This document shows, piece by piece, positions 35,312-46,613 of a DNA stretch of 64,000 nucleotides. The notes beneath the pieces were generated by a model. That model worked only from the letters and a program-made list of their open reading frames with translations. It was not told where the DNA came from and made no database searches. How positions within the stretch are numbered: position 1 is the stretch's first letter; each line of letters opens with the position of its first letter. The DNA is from Steromphala cineraria (Eukaryota; Mollusca; Gastropoda; Trochida; Trochidae): positions 66,782,239 through 66,846,238 of the forward strand of contig OU744723.1 in NCBI GenBank assembly GCA_916613615.1, written 5' to 3'. The position numbers and the translations under genes are program-made.

Positions 35312-35540
35312 AGCGTTTCAAAAGCACAAAATGTATAACTTGCCAAGCTAAAAGTGGCGTCTGTTTACAAACAAATCATACGTCACACGTTATACATCAC
35401 TATGACGACATGACGCAATGCGAGAAGGTACGGGAAGTGACGTAACAATCGAGACGCGAGTTTATGAATTGACCAATCAGCGACGAGGAACGGTTTAAGG
35501 ATTTCCCCTCGATTGCAGGCAAAGGTAATGATGTTTTGAA
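35312..35540 (-). promoter_or_regulatory. Candidate promoter for the minus-strand exon at 35.2 kb
   Basis: Elevated GC/CpG, GACCAATCAGCGAC (CCAAT box on the plus strand near 35471) and AGTGACGTAAC (CRE-like) directly upstream of the minus-strand ATG. Confidence 0.35.
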
Positions 35541-35691
35541 GTGATTTTAAAATTCGTGTTTAAAACTATCGTCTTTCAGACGAAGTTTTAAATTAAACTT
35601 TTGCTTGCCGATACGAAAATGACCTCTATTTTCGCCTAAAATGTCTCCTTACGGACATCACGGAAATTTCGGAATGTCTCTTATATATATA

Positions 35692-37138
35692 GAGTAGAGC
35701 CGTGCTATTCCGTACAGTCGGATAATTCATTACACCTCGATATTTTGCTTCGTAACGTCTCTAGTTTACTTTAAAAAGTGAAAACAATATTTCCCGACCA
35801 AGCCAAAACAATTTTGTAAACATGCCTACTTATTCAGGTTGTCATTTTCTGTCAAATATTTAATAAAAATGGTGATTGGTTGAATAAGATTGGTCACGCC
35901 CATTTTTTTACCCTGACCTTCATAATTATTGCCATTCAAGGTCGTTCATTACTTTACGCTATTCGGGCCATTTCTTAATCAATTTGAACTTTTATATAGA
36001 ATAAAATCATTGGGATAACATGTTTGGAACTTCATAAACATTCTAAAGTCATACCTGAATCAAAACACTGTATTTTAAAAACGAAATAAGACCTAACAAA
36101 AGTGTACGGAATAGCACGCAGCTAAATTTACTGCTTTTGCAGGGTGCTTGTTATTCCGTACACCAATTTTCGGTTTAACCCTCTCACTGCCAACAAACAG
36201 AAAACGATTTTCACCCATAAAACTTTATTGAAAAAATCATTTTTATATTTTATTTCCAACTTTGCTTCTTTGAATAAGTTTGATTTGTTTTACAACATAC
36301 ATTAATGACAGGATAGTATCAGTTTAAGAATTTTCAAAGGAAAATGCAAACGTTTTTGCTTTTCCCCTGTTAGATTTTTTTGTATCAAAACTTAAAAGAC
36401 ATAATATATGACATCTGATTTGGATTTTGTACGTATAAATTGCCATATATGATGATTTAAATTGAAAATATCTTATAAAAACCGCAATTAAAAGAGGTCA
36501 ATAACCATCTACTATGCTTGGAGCCTAGTCCAGATTTAATTGTTCTGCTACAAATAAAGCGTTGATATTGTCATAAGATGCAAAACATGTTCTTCATTTG
36601 CTTGTGTATATATGGAGATTATGATTGCAGCGCAAATAAAGTCTAGATGGCATTAAGAATGGCTTTAAAAATCTGTCACTGACGTTCTTTGTTTACAGTT
36701 ATTTCGAAAATGAAATAAAATCATTGTTGGCATGCTATATGGTATCAAACAAATGTGTTTGAGACCAAGTTGCTGAATCGTCAGATATTTAAAAACAAAA
36801 GCATTGTTACCTGCATCTTCAAGATTCGTCTAGATCAAATACCTTTAACAATCTATGTTTATTTAATAAAATTATCACATATTTCGGCAAGTGTACGGAA
36901 TAGGCAGCTTTCGTGTACGGAATTACCAGCCAAGTGTGCGGAATTTTCTAACGGTGATATAGCTGATACATTCGTTGATACACAAAATAAATGAATTCCC
37001 CTCTTAAAAATAAAAGCAGAATCTAATTTTTAAACCATTCAGCTTTGATAAAATCAATTAACAGTGAGGTTGATATAAATTGCTATAACGCCACGAGTGT
37101 TCCTTTCCTCGGGTGTACGAAAAAGCACGGCTCTACTC
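35692..37138. mobile_element. 1.45-kb non-autonomous DNA transposon with TA target duplication
   Basis: Terminal inverted repeats GAGTAGAGCCGTGCTATTCC and, at the right end, the inverse of GAGTAGAGCCGTGCTTTTTC, about 25 bp with 2 mismatches, flanked by TA (35690..35691 and 37139..37140). GTACGGAAT(AGCAC) recurs inside at about 36100, 36152, 36893, 36913 and 36935, as subterminal transposase-binding repeats often do. No transposase frame is visible. Confidence 0.8.
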
Positions 37139-37415
37139 TAGCGCCTTCGGCGCTACAGGTGCCGTAGGAACCTGAACTGCCGAAGGCGCGTGCTCTTACA
37201 CACTTCCGGTTTATTTGGTGAGGGATTCTAAAGGTGCCCTCAACACCTCGACAGATCCACTCGACAGGCCGCCATGACGGTAACAGGGCTTCTACGGTTG
37301 CTTCAAATCGAATGTGGTGCGAATGCACGAGGTCACGTGACCAAACAATCCAAATCTAGGAATGCCCGCATTGCTCGGTATTTTGATTTATTTGCGTTTA
37401 GCTGCAATTTCTGTC

Positions 37416-37443
37416 TAGTACCGTGCGCTCCGCTTTGGTACTA
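37416..37443. repeat. Short palindrome TAGTACC...GGTACTA
   Basis: 7-bp arms around GTGCGCTCCGCTTT, followed by a second small inverted pair (CCATACC / GGTATG, 37446..37474). GC-rich centres between AT-rich arms recall the larger palindromes. Confidence 0.45.
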
Positions 37444-37601
37444 AACCATACCTTCGGCCATTAACACGATGGTATGAAAATTATATTTGTAAATACCTAA
37501 ACAAAAGAGTAACACTGGTATGATTGGTCGCAATTTTGATCACGCTCATATTTCAAGCCAGATTTAAAGCATTTAGGAAGGGTGCTCGTCGAGATAAATT
37601 C

Positions 37602-37740
37602 GTTACCATGTGTCCGCCAGTTTGATATGGAGATTTATCATGTGTCCGAGTTAAATATCAAACGAGAACGCAGTTCGAGTTTGATATTTAACTCGGACAC
37701 ATGATAAATCTCCATATCAAACTGGCGGACACATGTTAAC
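37602..37740. repeat. Palindrome P6, 62-bp arms with one mismatch
   Basis: Arms 37602..37663 and 37679..37740 (each begins GTTA.CATGTGTCCGCC when read inward) around the centre GAGAACGCAGTTCGA. Inside each arm TTTGATAT and CATGTGTCCG occur twice. Lies 66 bp upstream of the proximal TRIM-like promoter candidate. Confidence 0.95.
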
Positions 37741-37805
37741 TTATAATATACAAAACCATTCAAATGCCATCCAGTACAGCACTCCTGGCTCAACTTTGCT
37801 TGAAT

Positions 37806-37949
37806 GTTGTCAATGGTAACAGGACCAACTTTCCACCGGGATCCCACAAGTGAGCGCCGAGTGGTCGTGTGACATATCATGCAGACTGAGATCAGAGCAT
37901 ATTCTCAACCAGTGAGCATATCCTGCAGATTAAGATCAGAAATTTAGAG
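37806..37949 (+). promoter_or_regulatory. Candidate proximal promoter and 5' UTR exon of the TRIM-like gene
   Basis: It shares TGTCAATGGTAACAGGA and GTGACATATCA.TGCAGACT with 31682..31805. It ends at a strong donor AGAG|GTAAGT (GT at 37950). The next acceptor (TTGCAG) abuts the start ATG at 38161, leaving a 211-bp intron. That intron holds a run of 15 G (38031..38045). The TATAAG of the distal copy is not conserved at the aligned position. Confidence 0.55.
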
Positions 37950-38160
37950 GTAAGTTGTACATCGTAATAATAACTGTAATAAGTTTTTACGTTATACAGA
38001 TCAGAGGACAAAGTCTTATCTATGTGATATGGGGGGGGGGGGGGGAGAGTTGTTTAAATTACTTTAGATCTTGTGTTGATATTGGCCGACACTCGTTCAC
38101 TTCCTGATATGTAAACTATTCAAATGTTATTTATAACTCGACAATCCTGTCTAATTGCAG

Positions 38161-41100
38161 ATGTCTGACACAGTAACAAAACTGAGGGAAGCCCTGGCCG
38201 TGTGTCCGATCTGTATGGACGAGTTTGATGAACTCTTGAGATTACCTCGCCGCATGCCCTGCTGTGGTCAACCAATATGCCAAGCCTGTTTGACAAGCCA
38301 CATCCGAAGAAGAAAGAAGTTTCCCTGTCCTCTGTGTGGGGTTAATGTTGATCTCCCTGGTGGCCCCACGTCTTTGCCGAAGGACTTAACTGTTGTTCGT
38401 TTCCTGGACGTCCTCAAGACTTCAAGAGATGCACTACCAAGCTGTAATGACTGTCCGGACAACAACAGGGCCATGGCAACTTGCGAGGAATGTGGAGTCT
38501 ACCTCTGTGAGACTTGCTTCAATGCCCATGCTCGAAACAGGTCTACAAGATCTCACAAGACCTCAATATTCGAGGACATCACCGCTAGAGCATCCTCAAG
38601 ACCACAGAGCGCCGCCAGAGAAGCCAGCAGGGTTGATACTCCGGAGCTGCAGAAGAAGCTTGACAACGTCACACTCAGGATGAAGAGTCTATCTGACAGC
38701 GAGGGTAATATCAAGAAGTCTCAGAAAAAGGCGACAGAACTCATCAACCAACGTTTCGATGACATGGTGGAGGAGCTCCGACACAGAAGAGGGATCCTGC
38801 TGTCCCAGGTAGAGTCCAAGGCTGACAGGGAACTAAAGTCAACCAGAAGAGCCTTGGAATCCCACAAGACGTTGCAGGACGAGCTGAGGTCCGCCATCAA
38901 AAGTGGACATTCAGCACCCTCTCTACAAACACCCGAGGATGATGGAGCCGAGAGAGTTGGTGTCTCCTTCACGGAGGTGCACATGGAGCAGCTCCTGTCC
39001 TCCATCAGGTCTGCAGGACAGATCAGGGTGATCTCCTACAGTCCCACACAGAGACCGAGCCATGTTCCTGCAGACCAGTTGTACAACTCAATCAGGTTCA
39101 CTCCTGATGACTCTCCTGAAGGTAAGGAAACTCTTTGATGAATCTTTAGTTGTGTTTATTAAGGTGAGGGAACTCTTTGATAAATCTTTAGTTATGTTTA
39201 TTAAGTCGAGGGAACTCTTTGATAAGTCTTTAGTTGTATTTATAAAGGTAAAGAAACTCTTTGATTAATCTTTAGTTGTGTTTATTAAGGTAAGGCAACC
39301 CTTTGATAAATCTTTAGTTGTATTTATTAAGGTAAGGGAACTCTTTGATGAATCTTTAGTTATGTTTATTAAGGTAAGGAACTGTTGATAAATCTTAAGT
39401 TATGTTTTATGCTCACCCGCTGTCTAAAACAGATTGATGATTAAGAAAAGTAAATGAATTTATAAACAACGTCTGACTGATATTCTACTGAATATACAGT
39501 CAGAAAAGTACTTATATCAAATCTGTTAGAATGTTGGTAAGAAATGAAAAATTAAACAATAACCTGTTAGCTTTCTTATAGAATTCCCAGCCATCGCATC
39601 AGTGAAATTCTTGGTAACACATTAGCAATTCCTTTAAATCATAAAAGAATGAGTGAAAGTCATAAGTTATTTAAAATGTTCAAATTGTAAGATATCAGTT
39701 ACCAAATGATTAAAATGATAAAATGAATGATGCCTGACTGTGATCTGTTAAGAAGGTAATTTGGTAAGAAATATAATACAAAATTAAATTTTCAAAATGA
39801 ATGATAACCTTAACGATAGCTTATTTGTCGAATTCCAAGCAAATTTGTTTATTCATATATGAATTCTGAAAAGTGATAATCTTCTGTTACAGCGCCTCAA
39901 GCCGATATCAAGTTATCAATAGGAGGCAAAGATGTCATTGGTAAGTTTTAAATAATAATGAGCTGATACTATACTTGTATATGAAACTTGTGTGATATAT
40001 ATCTAAAATAGGAATAAATCACAATTGTCAATTGGAGTTATTTGTGTTCATATTAAGTCAAGTTCAAGTTCCACTTGTTAAAAGTAAATCAAAATCCGTC
40101 AGTCCCTCTTTGTGGATGTAAAGATAAAAACAATAACATTGTGTTACATTTGGTATCAAATGAAGGTAACCATAGGGTCGACTTGATTTTCAGAATGTGT
40201 AAAGCATACAACACCAAGAGTGTTGATATTATACCTGTCAATCAATTTGACACAAATCAAAACAAGTTTGAATTGCCGCGACTCAAAGCTAACCCTTCTT
40301 CTCGAGACACACGATTTGCACGTTCAGCTTATGTAAACATTAAGAGTGACCTCACAACAGCGCTAAGTTTAGATTATACTTTAATCTTTTATATTTTAAT
40401 TCAAATTTCCACGATTATGAAAACATGGTTATCATAGTGAATTTTTAAATATAACTGAATGAATTATATATAAATAAACTTTCCGTTCTTACATATGACT
40501 TCAATTTACTGTATTAAATATTCTTCTGTACAATACTTTTATTTTGTATATGAAGTGAGACATAATTGTTGATTATATTTTTATCTTAAATTGCCTTGAA
40601 AATCAAATCAAAATGTTATGAGTAAAATTCAATTTATTTGTCATTTATCTTATTTTTATCTTTTATCCCATTTGATACAAATCAATAAATCACTTTAAAA
40701 CAGGTCCAAGGCTGGAGTTTGACCACAACACGGCCAGTGCTGTTGTCCAGATCTCCTCGGGGGTGGTCAGTAACACAAGACCAGATCCTGCACCTCAGGA
40801 CACGGGGTGCAGACTTCAGTCACAGAGGATAGCAGTGACACTGCGACCCCTTCCCCTGAAGAGAGGTCAGGTTGGTGTCTTCTCTACTAGGGTTGTGTTC
40901 ACTGTCAAGCAGCTAACAGGGGAGGGTATGATGTTATGGGAGACGTCAGTGACGGGAGCTCCTGTAGATACTACCTTGTCTCAGGCTACAGGACTCAGTG
41001 TGAGAGTAATATCATGTCCCACACACAAGCAGCAGCTCTGTTTAAAGGTGGTGTATGATGACAAGCTCCTCACTGACGTCCCTCTCACCAAGTACCAGGT

Positions 41101-41341
41101 CGGTGTGTCACGTGACGTCAACTTGTGTATATTGATTGACAGGGACACTAACAAGATTCACGTTGTTGATATCACTGATGTCAAAGTTGTCACAACAACT
41201 GAAGCGTCACTTGACAGACCACTCTGGGTGTTAACATATGTTGGTAGATCCTCTAACACTGAGATGACAAGTGAACTGATATCCGGTAGAGACCTGACAC
41301 TAACACCTGAGATCAAACACCTTCTGTCTTCATTAATCTGA
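38161..41341 (+). CDS. TRIM-like RING/B-box/coiled-coil protein with divergent SPRY-like C-terminus
   Basis: Coding exons are 38161..39121, 39893..39940 and 40704..41341: 1647 nt, 548 aa. The start ATG directly follows the acceptor TGTCTAATTGCAG, so the 5' UTR is spliced. Visible domains: RING about 15..59 (CPIC, then PCCGQPICQAC, then CPLC); B-box about 95..132 (CNDC, CEEC, CETC, two His); coiled coil about 165..260, rich in Lys/Glu/Leu heptads; linker exon 322..337; SPRY-like region 338..548 starting GPRLEFDHNTA. TRIM proteins are usually cytosolic or nuclear E3 ubiquitin ligases, often in innate immunity; that role is family inference. The usual RING His (C-x-H) is Gln37 here, so ligase activity is uncertain. 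Reading into intron 1 adds only GKETL and then a stop, which would give a 326-residue form without the C-terminal domain. Confidence 0.9.
39121..39395 (+). repeat. 42-bp minisatellite that repeats the exon-1 5' splice site
   Basis: About 6.5 units of 41..43 bp begin exactly at the exon 1/intron 1 junction of the TRIM-like gene. Each unit carries AAGGTAAGG or a close variant followed by CTCTTTGATRAATC. Potential GT donors fall at 39122, 39164, 39248, 39290, 39332 and 39374; a degenerate unit lies near 39205. The array is therefore a run of near-identical donor sites spaced by one repeat unit. All downstream donors lie after the in-frame TGA in the first unit, so their use would give a truncated protein or altered 3' product rather than a longer one. 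Confidence 0.85.
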
Positions 41342-41729
41342 AGCCATTCTATTTATGAAAGTAGTACGATCATGTAACATGTCAATAGTCATAAAGCATC
41401 ATCAGATTTCTTAATAGTATGTATATAGCAATAGAATGTTAATCTGACAGTTGTTCAAAATCAGTTTTCTGATAATGGATTCATTGACATTTAAGATATT
41501 TGAGTTTATCATTGTTTTGGGGGCATATAAGTTATGCTCAAGGTTAAGAAAACAAGCAGATCTTCAAAACAACATTTGTTCTCAATTGAACTCATAAATT
41601 TTCATTGTACTCCATAATAAACATATATGGGTACTTATGGAATAAGTTCATGTAAATGTATGTAACAGAACATGTAGTGTATATAGTGTAATTATCATAT
41701 TAAAAGTTTGATTTATTTTTCCATAGTGA

Positions 41730-41735
41730 AATAAA
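41730..41735 (+). promoter_or_regulatory. Poly(A) signal AATAAA of the right TRIM-like gene
   Basis: AATAAA lies about 390 nt after the TGA at 41339. The flanking bases match the equivalent site at 2272 in the paralogue. Confidence 0.6.
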
Positions 41736-41820
41736 CGAATGGTAACAATTTGCAAGACTTTGTTGTGGTTTTGTTTTAATTTTCTTCTTCGCAGCATAAA
41801 CAGATAAATTCACTTCGACG

Positions 41821-41880
41821 CTAATGGCTGCAATAGTGCCCAAACGGCGCTAAACAATAACTCACTCACTCACTAACTTA
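41821..41880 (+). repeat. SINE-like 3' tail (AACAATAACTCACTCACTCAC)
   Basis: CAATAGTGCCCAAACGGCGC then TAAACAATAACTCACTCACT. A diverged inverse copy lies at 58136..58200. This tail type is, from memory, frequent in gastropod genomes; I could not verify that here. Confidence 0.45.
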
Positions 41881-42082
41881 TTTTAAAGCTAGAAGTTGAA
41901 AACGGAGAGTAACTAATTACCACTTTTAGGTGGCTGAATTGATCTAACCTAACTAAATATATATGCTACCAATTATAAGCCTAACAAAATTATCTTACCT
42001 CAAGTTAATTAAAGATGTTAACACAACAATAACTGCCAGTTGGTTTTAATAGGTTGAGTAATGAGTTCTCGGGCCTTGATGA

Positions 42083-43090
42083 GATGCTTGACCTTAATAA
42101 ATAGTAACTAGAATTTCTATAAAGCTGGCTACTGTCCCGTGAACAGATGAGCGAGTGTTTCGTTTAGTGTATGTAATGGATACGACAGTCAAAGGGAGGT
42201 AACCCACCCATGTTTGACCTTAATAAATAGTAACTAGAGTTTCTATAAAGCTGGCTACTGTCCCGTGAACAGATGAGCGAGTGTCTCTTTTAGTGTACAT
42301 AATGGATACAACAGTCAAAGGGAGGTAACCCACCCATGTTTGACCTTAATAAATAGTAACTAGAGTTTCTTCATAGCTGGCTACTGTCCCGTGAACAGAT
42401 GAGCGAGTGTCTCTTTTAGTGTACATAATGGATACAACAGTCAAAGGGAGGTAACCCACCCATGTTTGACCTTAATAATTAGTAACTAGAGTTTCTATAA
42501 AGCTGGTTACTGTCGAATGAACAGATGAGCGAGTGTCTCTTTTAGTGTACATAATGGATACAACAGTCAAAGGGAGGTAACCCACCCATGTTTGACCTTA
42601 ATAAATAGTAACTAGAATTTCTATAAAGCTGGCTACTGTCCCGTGAACAGATGAGCGAGTGTTTCGTTTAGTGTATGTAATGGATACGACAGTCAAAGGG
42701 AGGTAACCCACCCATGTTTGACCTTAATAAATAGTAACTAGAGTTTCTATAAAGCTGGCTACTGTCCCGTGAACAGATGAGCGAGTGTCTCTTTTAGTGT
42801 ACATAATGGATACAACAGTCAAAGGGAGGTAACCCACCCATGTTTGACCTTAATAAATAGTAACTAGAGTTTCTATAAAACTGGCTACTGTCCCGTGAAC
42901 AGATGAGCGAGTGTCTCTTTTAGTGTACATAATGGATACAACAGTCAAAGGGAGGTAACCCACCCATGTTTGACCTTAATAAATAGTAACTAGAGTTTCT
43001 ATAAAACTGGCTACTGTCCCGTGAACAGATGAGCGAGTGTCTCTTTTAGTGTACATAATGGATACAACAGTGAAAGGGAGGTAACCAACC
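42083..43090 (+). repeat. 126-bp tandem array, eight units, with 4-unit higher-order pattern
   Basis: Unit boundaries (CATGTTTGACC) fall at 42209, 42335, 42461, 42587, 42713, 42839 and 42965: exactly 126 bp each. Units 1 and 5 share diagnostic variants (TTTCGTTTAGTGTATGTAAT and GGATACGAC), 504 bp apart, so a four-unit block was duplicated. The unit includes CAGTCAAAGGGAGGTAACCC, the core of the TRIM 3'-flank segment, so the array grew out of that segment. Confidence 0.95.
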
Positions 43091-43340
43091 CGCATAATCC
43101 ACTACTTTCAAAACATCGCCCAAACATTCACCTAACTATATTGCCACTATATATCACTCCTGCTGTATAAAAGGGACACACATTGTAACGAGTCAATGAA
43201 CTGCTGACTGTAAATATATATTGAGTGTCTGTGGTTATTTAGAGAATAACTGAAAATGATTGTGTCGGGATCGATAAGAAACATAAATATTGCGCACCCC
43301 ATAATATTGAACGCTGCATTCAGTGTATCTGTAATATCCC
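43050..43340 (+). repeat. 3'-flank segment shared by TRIM-like loci, copy 3
   Basis: CAGTGAAAGGGAGGTAACC, GCATAATCCACTACTTTCAA and ACATTCACCTAACTATATTG match 2550..2640 and 5230..5310. It overlaps the last unit of the 126-bp array. Confidence 0.6.
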
Positions 43341-43423
43341 TATCAAAAGCTTTGAGTTTCAATATATAAACTCAATACTGGAGTGACATGCAAGAAATAG
43401 AAAATAGAGCTATTGGCTGTGTA

Positions 43424-43799
43424 GCTCATCAGGCTTTATATATGATTTTGCTATAGGGTGTGGCCAATGTTGTTCCTCCCTTATTCGGAGCCAATCTAAA
43501 ATTTATAATCCTCACTAGTCAAGGAGTATGTACACAAAGTCATATCTTTCTAGGACTTATGCTTCTGGAGAAGAAGATGAAAAAATGTTTTAAGGGTCAC
43601 CAAAGCTGCAATTTATAATTCTCACTAACCAAAGAGTCTCTACACAAAGTTTCAGCTTTCTAGGCTTTCTGGTTCTCGAGAAGAAGTCGAAATTCCACAA
43701 AGTTTACGGACAGACGAATGGACGGATGTACGGATGGACCCCGGACACCGTGCCATGCCATGCCGTAAGCCCATCAGGCCTTTCAGGCCAGATGAGCTA
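43424..43799 (-). repeat. Inverted copy of the AGCTCATCTGGCC repeat family
   Basis: The minus strand starts AGCTCATCTGGCCTGAAAGG and carries GCCTAGAAAGCTGAAACTTT and GACTAGTGAGGATTATAAAT, matching 14865..15150. It ends in GATGAGCTA, so the element has short inverted termini. Confidence 0.7.
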
Positions 43800-43969
43800 A
43801 ACATGCGAAAGGCTTTCATTACCAAATTATAAAATTTATTAAACGTAACTCTATTGCAGCAAGGATTTGTTTAAAGGAGTAGATTTATAATTTGTCTGCG
43901 AGTCTTCTTTTTAAATGAATAAATTCTTTGAGGTCTACCTCTAGTCTGTACACGCACATATTTCTTACC

Positions 43970-44020
43970 TGTATATGTTGGTTAGGCACATAAACCAGAT
44001 TACACATATCACCCCTCAGC
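43970..44020 (-). other. 51-nt exon-like segment on the minus strand
   Basis: CATTTCCATTTGTACAG acceptor, then 17 codons (LRGDMCNLVYVPNQHIQ), then CAG|GTAAGA donor. Good splice signals on both sides but very short and isolated; could be chance. Confidence 0.2.
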
Positions 44021-44038
44021 TGTACAAATGGAAATGAA

Positions 44039-44400
44039 AGAGGCAGTAGCACGGGTTTTTTTTTCAATTTTATATTTTCATTTTTTTCGCTGATTATTGT
44101 AGGTTAATGTTAAGTTAATTATTTTGATTGTGTCAAAAATCTCATTACACAAACCAATTATCCATAGTCAGAAAACAAATTATGAGGTTTTACATGAAGT
44201 CCATTGGCTGCCATTTTTATGTGAAAATCTTAAATTAATTTTGTGTAAGGAAAAGGAATCGCATGGCTGGACTTTACATTATATAGTTGTTTTACTACTG
44301 CTTCATTTAGTTTAAATACATTGTCATTCAACTGGAACCAATTATTTTCATTTTCCTGACATCACCTTATTTTCCCCCCAAAAAAGGTGCTACTGCCCCT
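44039..44400 (+). mobile_element. TTAA-flanked MITE, copy 3
   Basis: 362 bp. Left end AGAGGCAGTAGCACG, right end TGCTACTGCCCCT followed by TTAA. The left flank has decayed (TGAA). The internal blocks match the other copies. Confidence 0.8.
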
Positions 44401-44507
44401 TTAAGCTTGTTGTATACATATTATCGTTAGAAATGTATTCTAAAAGAAATCGTTAATATTCATTATTACTCAACCGTGGTGAGATCACTCATTAGATAAC
44501 AATGAGT

Positions 44508-44531
44508 TGGTAACACACATGTGTGTTACCA
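44508..44531. repeat. Perfect 24-bp palindrome TGGTAACACACA/TGTGTGTTACCA
   Basis: Self-complementary over all 24 bp, flanked by GAGT on the left and CTCG on the right, so the symmetry loosely continues outward. Confidence 0.9.
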
Positions 44532-45272
44532 TCTCGTGCAAAGAAACGGAACTACTTTCGAACGTCACATGACATTGTCCAATCACGTGACTTATAATTG
44601 GTGACTGACAGATTTTACATTCTCAACAAAATGTTAATTTATGTGAAAGAATATTTTCTTAGCGTTTTTTTTTACATTTAAATGCATTATCGTTTTGCTA
44701 ACCATCACAAATCCATCCTTCGCTTTATCACTTGTCCACCTTCTGTGCCGTCGCAAGCGGTGTTGCCTCCTCTGCCTACCGTAACATAAACATGGCACTT
44801 CGACTTGCTCCATTGCCACCCAAAACGTCGCTTTCCCCTCCACAAGCACGAAATCCGAACATGTTATCGTGTAACTACCTTTCCCCAAGTTCTATCTCCC
44901 GGTTGCTATCAACAATTCAGTAACTCATGTCAATGCAATCAATGCTCTGCCGTTGACACTGTTCGCCAAGTTTGCAAAACAACAGAACGTGACCTAGAAA
45001 CAGGACAAATTCCGATGACGTCACTTGGCGATCTGATGACGTCACGTTGCGAGAGCATGATGTGTTGACAGTTTTCGTTGCTTCTTAGTGTTTATTTTAT
45101 CAATGCATCTTTTGATAATGAAATGTCTTTCGCAAATATAATGTTTATAGGCGTATCATGACATGTGTAAACATCCAAAATACCTGATTTCGCGATTGTT
45201 CCAAGTCAGCTGATTCTTGTTTTGACTATTTATTTACATAAATATTGATATCGAGGGTTGAGTAATAAATAA

Positions 45273-45415
45273 AATACTAAACTCGTGGTAATGTGATAAC
45301 ATTTTTAAGCAGCTCGTGAATAGAATGTGGTATCAGACTCACTTTCGTTCGTCTGATACCAATTCTATACACTCGTTGCTTAAAAATGTTATCACATTAC
45401 CATTCGTTTAGTATT
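45273..45415. repeat. Palindrome P2 with ACGAACGAAAGTGAGT core
   Basis: Arms 45273..45337 and 45352..45415 with few mismatches (GGTAATGTGATAACATTTTT and inverse). Outer box AGAGAATACTAAACGA, intermediate CTCGTGAATAG. The centre is the reverse complement of a variant of the P1 core. Between here and 46611 nothing else is recognised. Confidence 0.9.
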
Positions 45416-46613
45416 CTCTATTTTTTCATTGATGTTAGTGCCTTCATGTAAAACTTTATCATGATTAACCAAAAACTTGTATTATGCAAACGTCATAATA
45501 AAAGTCAATACGATGTTTATGTTACATCAATGTTTTCCGTTTAACCAAAACGGATTTTAATTTTATACTGATACTGGAAAACAAAACAGAATGTTCAAAG
45601 TCTTAGAAGCGTTCATAAAATATAAACATATCGTTCACTTACTTTAACTGAATTGCGGTTCTATTAAACTGTATAGGCTAAAATCAAGTGTTATCTTTGT
45701 TTAAGTTTTATGAAAAATGCAAAACAAAGGGACTGTACTCTGTAATTCTTCCTCTTTCCTGGTGATATGTAGGTATATGTACATGTAAACGGGATGGCTC
45801 TATTGGCATGCATGTAGTCTACATTGTATATAAGCTGAAAGTGCCCGTGTGAGAACTCACTACATACTGACAAATTAATTGTACTTACACCCCTTGGGAG
45901 GTTATATCCCTTCTTTTTTCAATTAGTTTTAACTCGTAACTACCGTCCTATAAGTGTTTACCCTTTACACACCTTGGGAAGTTATTGCCTTTGTTCTAGT
46001 TGAATTTTATAAAGTAACTGAACAATATCTTCGTTCCCTCACTAGAGACTAGCTACTAAATTCTTATCCAATATACAGACTCTTGGTCATATTGCAAATG
46101 AGACTAACTACTAAGTTCTATTCTAATCTGCAGACTCTTGGTCTTATTGAGAATTTTTATCTTAAATTCCCTGAAACTTGAATAGTACGTCTTGAAAAGC
46201 AGCAGGTCTAAACCCTGATTTATCAATACAATGTAAATTATCATTTCTCTGAGGCTATTCCAAACTTCAAGCAATTTTGGAGATATTTCTATAACATTGT
46301 AATTGGTATTTCTTACTCCGTCCACTTCGATATCAAAAGCTGTCAAAATAGATTTGCAACATTTTTTCAAAAGAAATGGTGATCTTTATCCATAGATATG
46401 TCTGTCAATGATTTAAATTACCAGGTGATCAATTGTCAAAGTGACAAATTGTTCATGCGATCTAGTTTCAGCTTTCCTTTATCCAAGTGATGCTCGAACA
46501 TCCCGACATCAAATAGCAGGTAAGGCCTAAGGTACATGTAATTTGTTTCTGGTTTCCGCCTGCATCAGTTTCAAACCCCTGCATAAAGCCTTTTTTCCAC
46601 ATACCGTATTTCC

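Noticed and set aside
39062..39268. 68-aa frame with ELFDKSLVVFIK repeats
   Set aside because: It is out of frame with the TRIM-like coding exon and is produced by the 42-bp minisatellite. No independent start or domain.
42083..43090. CRISPR-like array
   Set aside because: It is a head-to-tail 126-bp satellite without unique spacers, in an animal genome.
44634..44923. Overlapping open frames on both strands (84 and 63 aa)
   Set aside because: Neither has splice signals, a plausible start context or a recognisable motif. The segment is merely less AT-rich.
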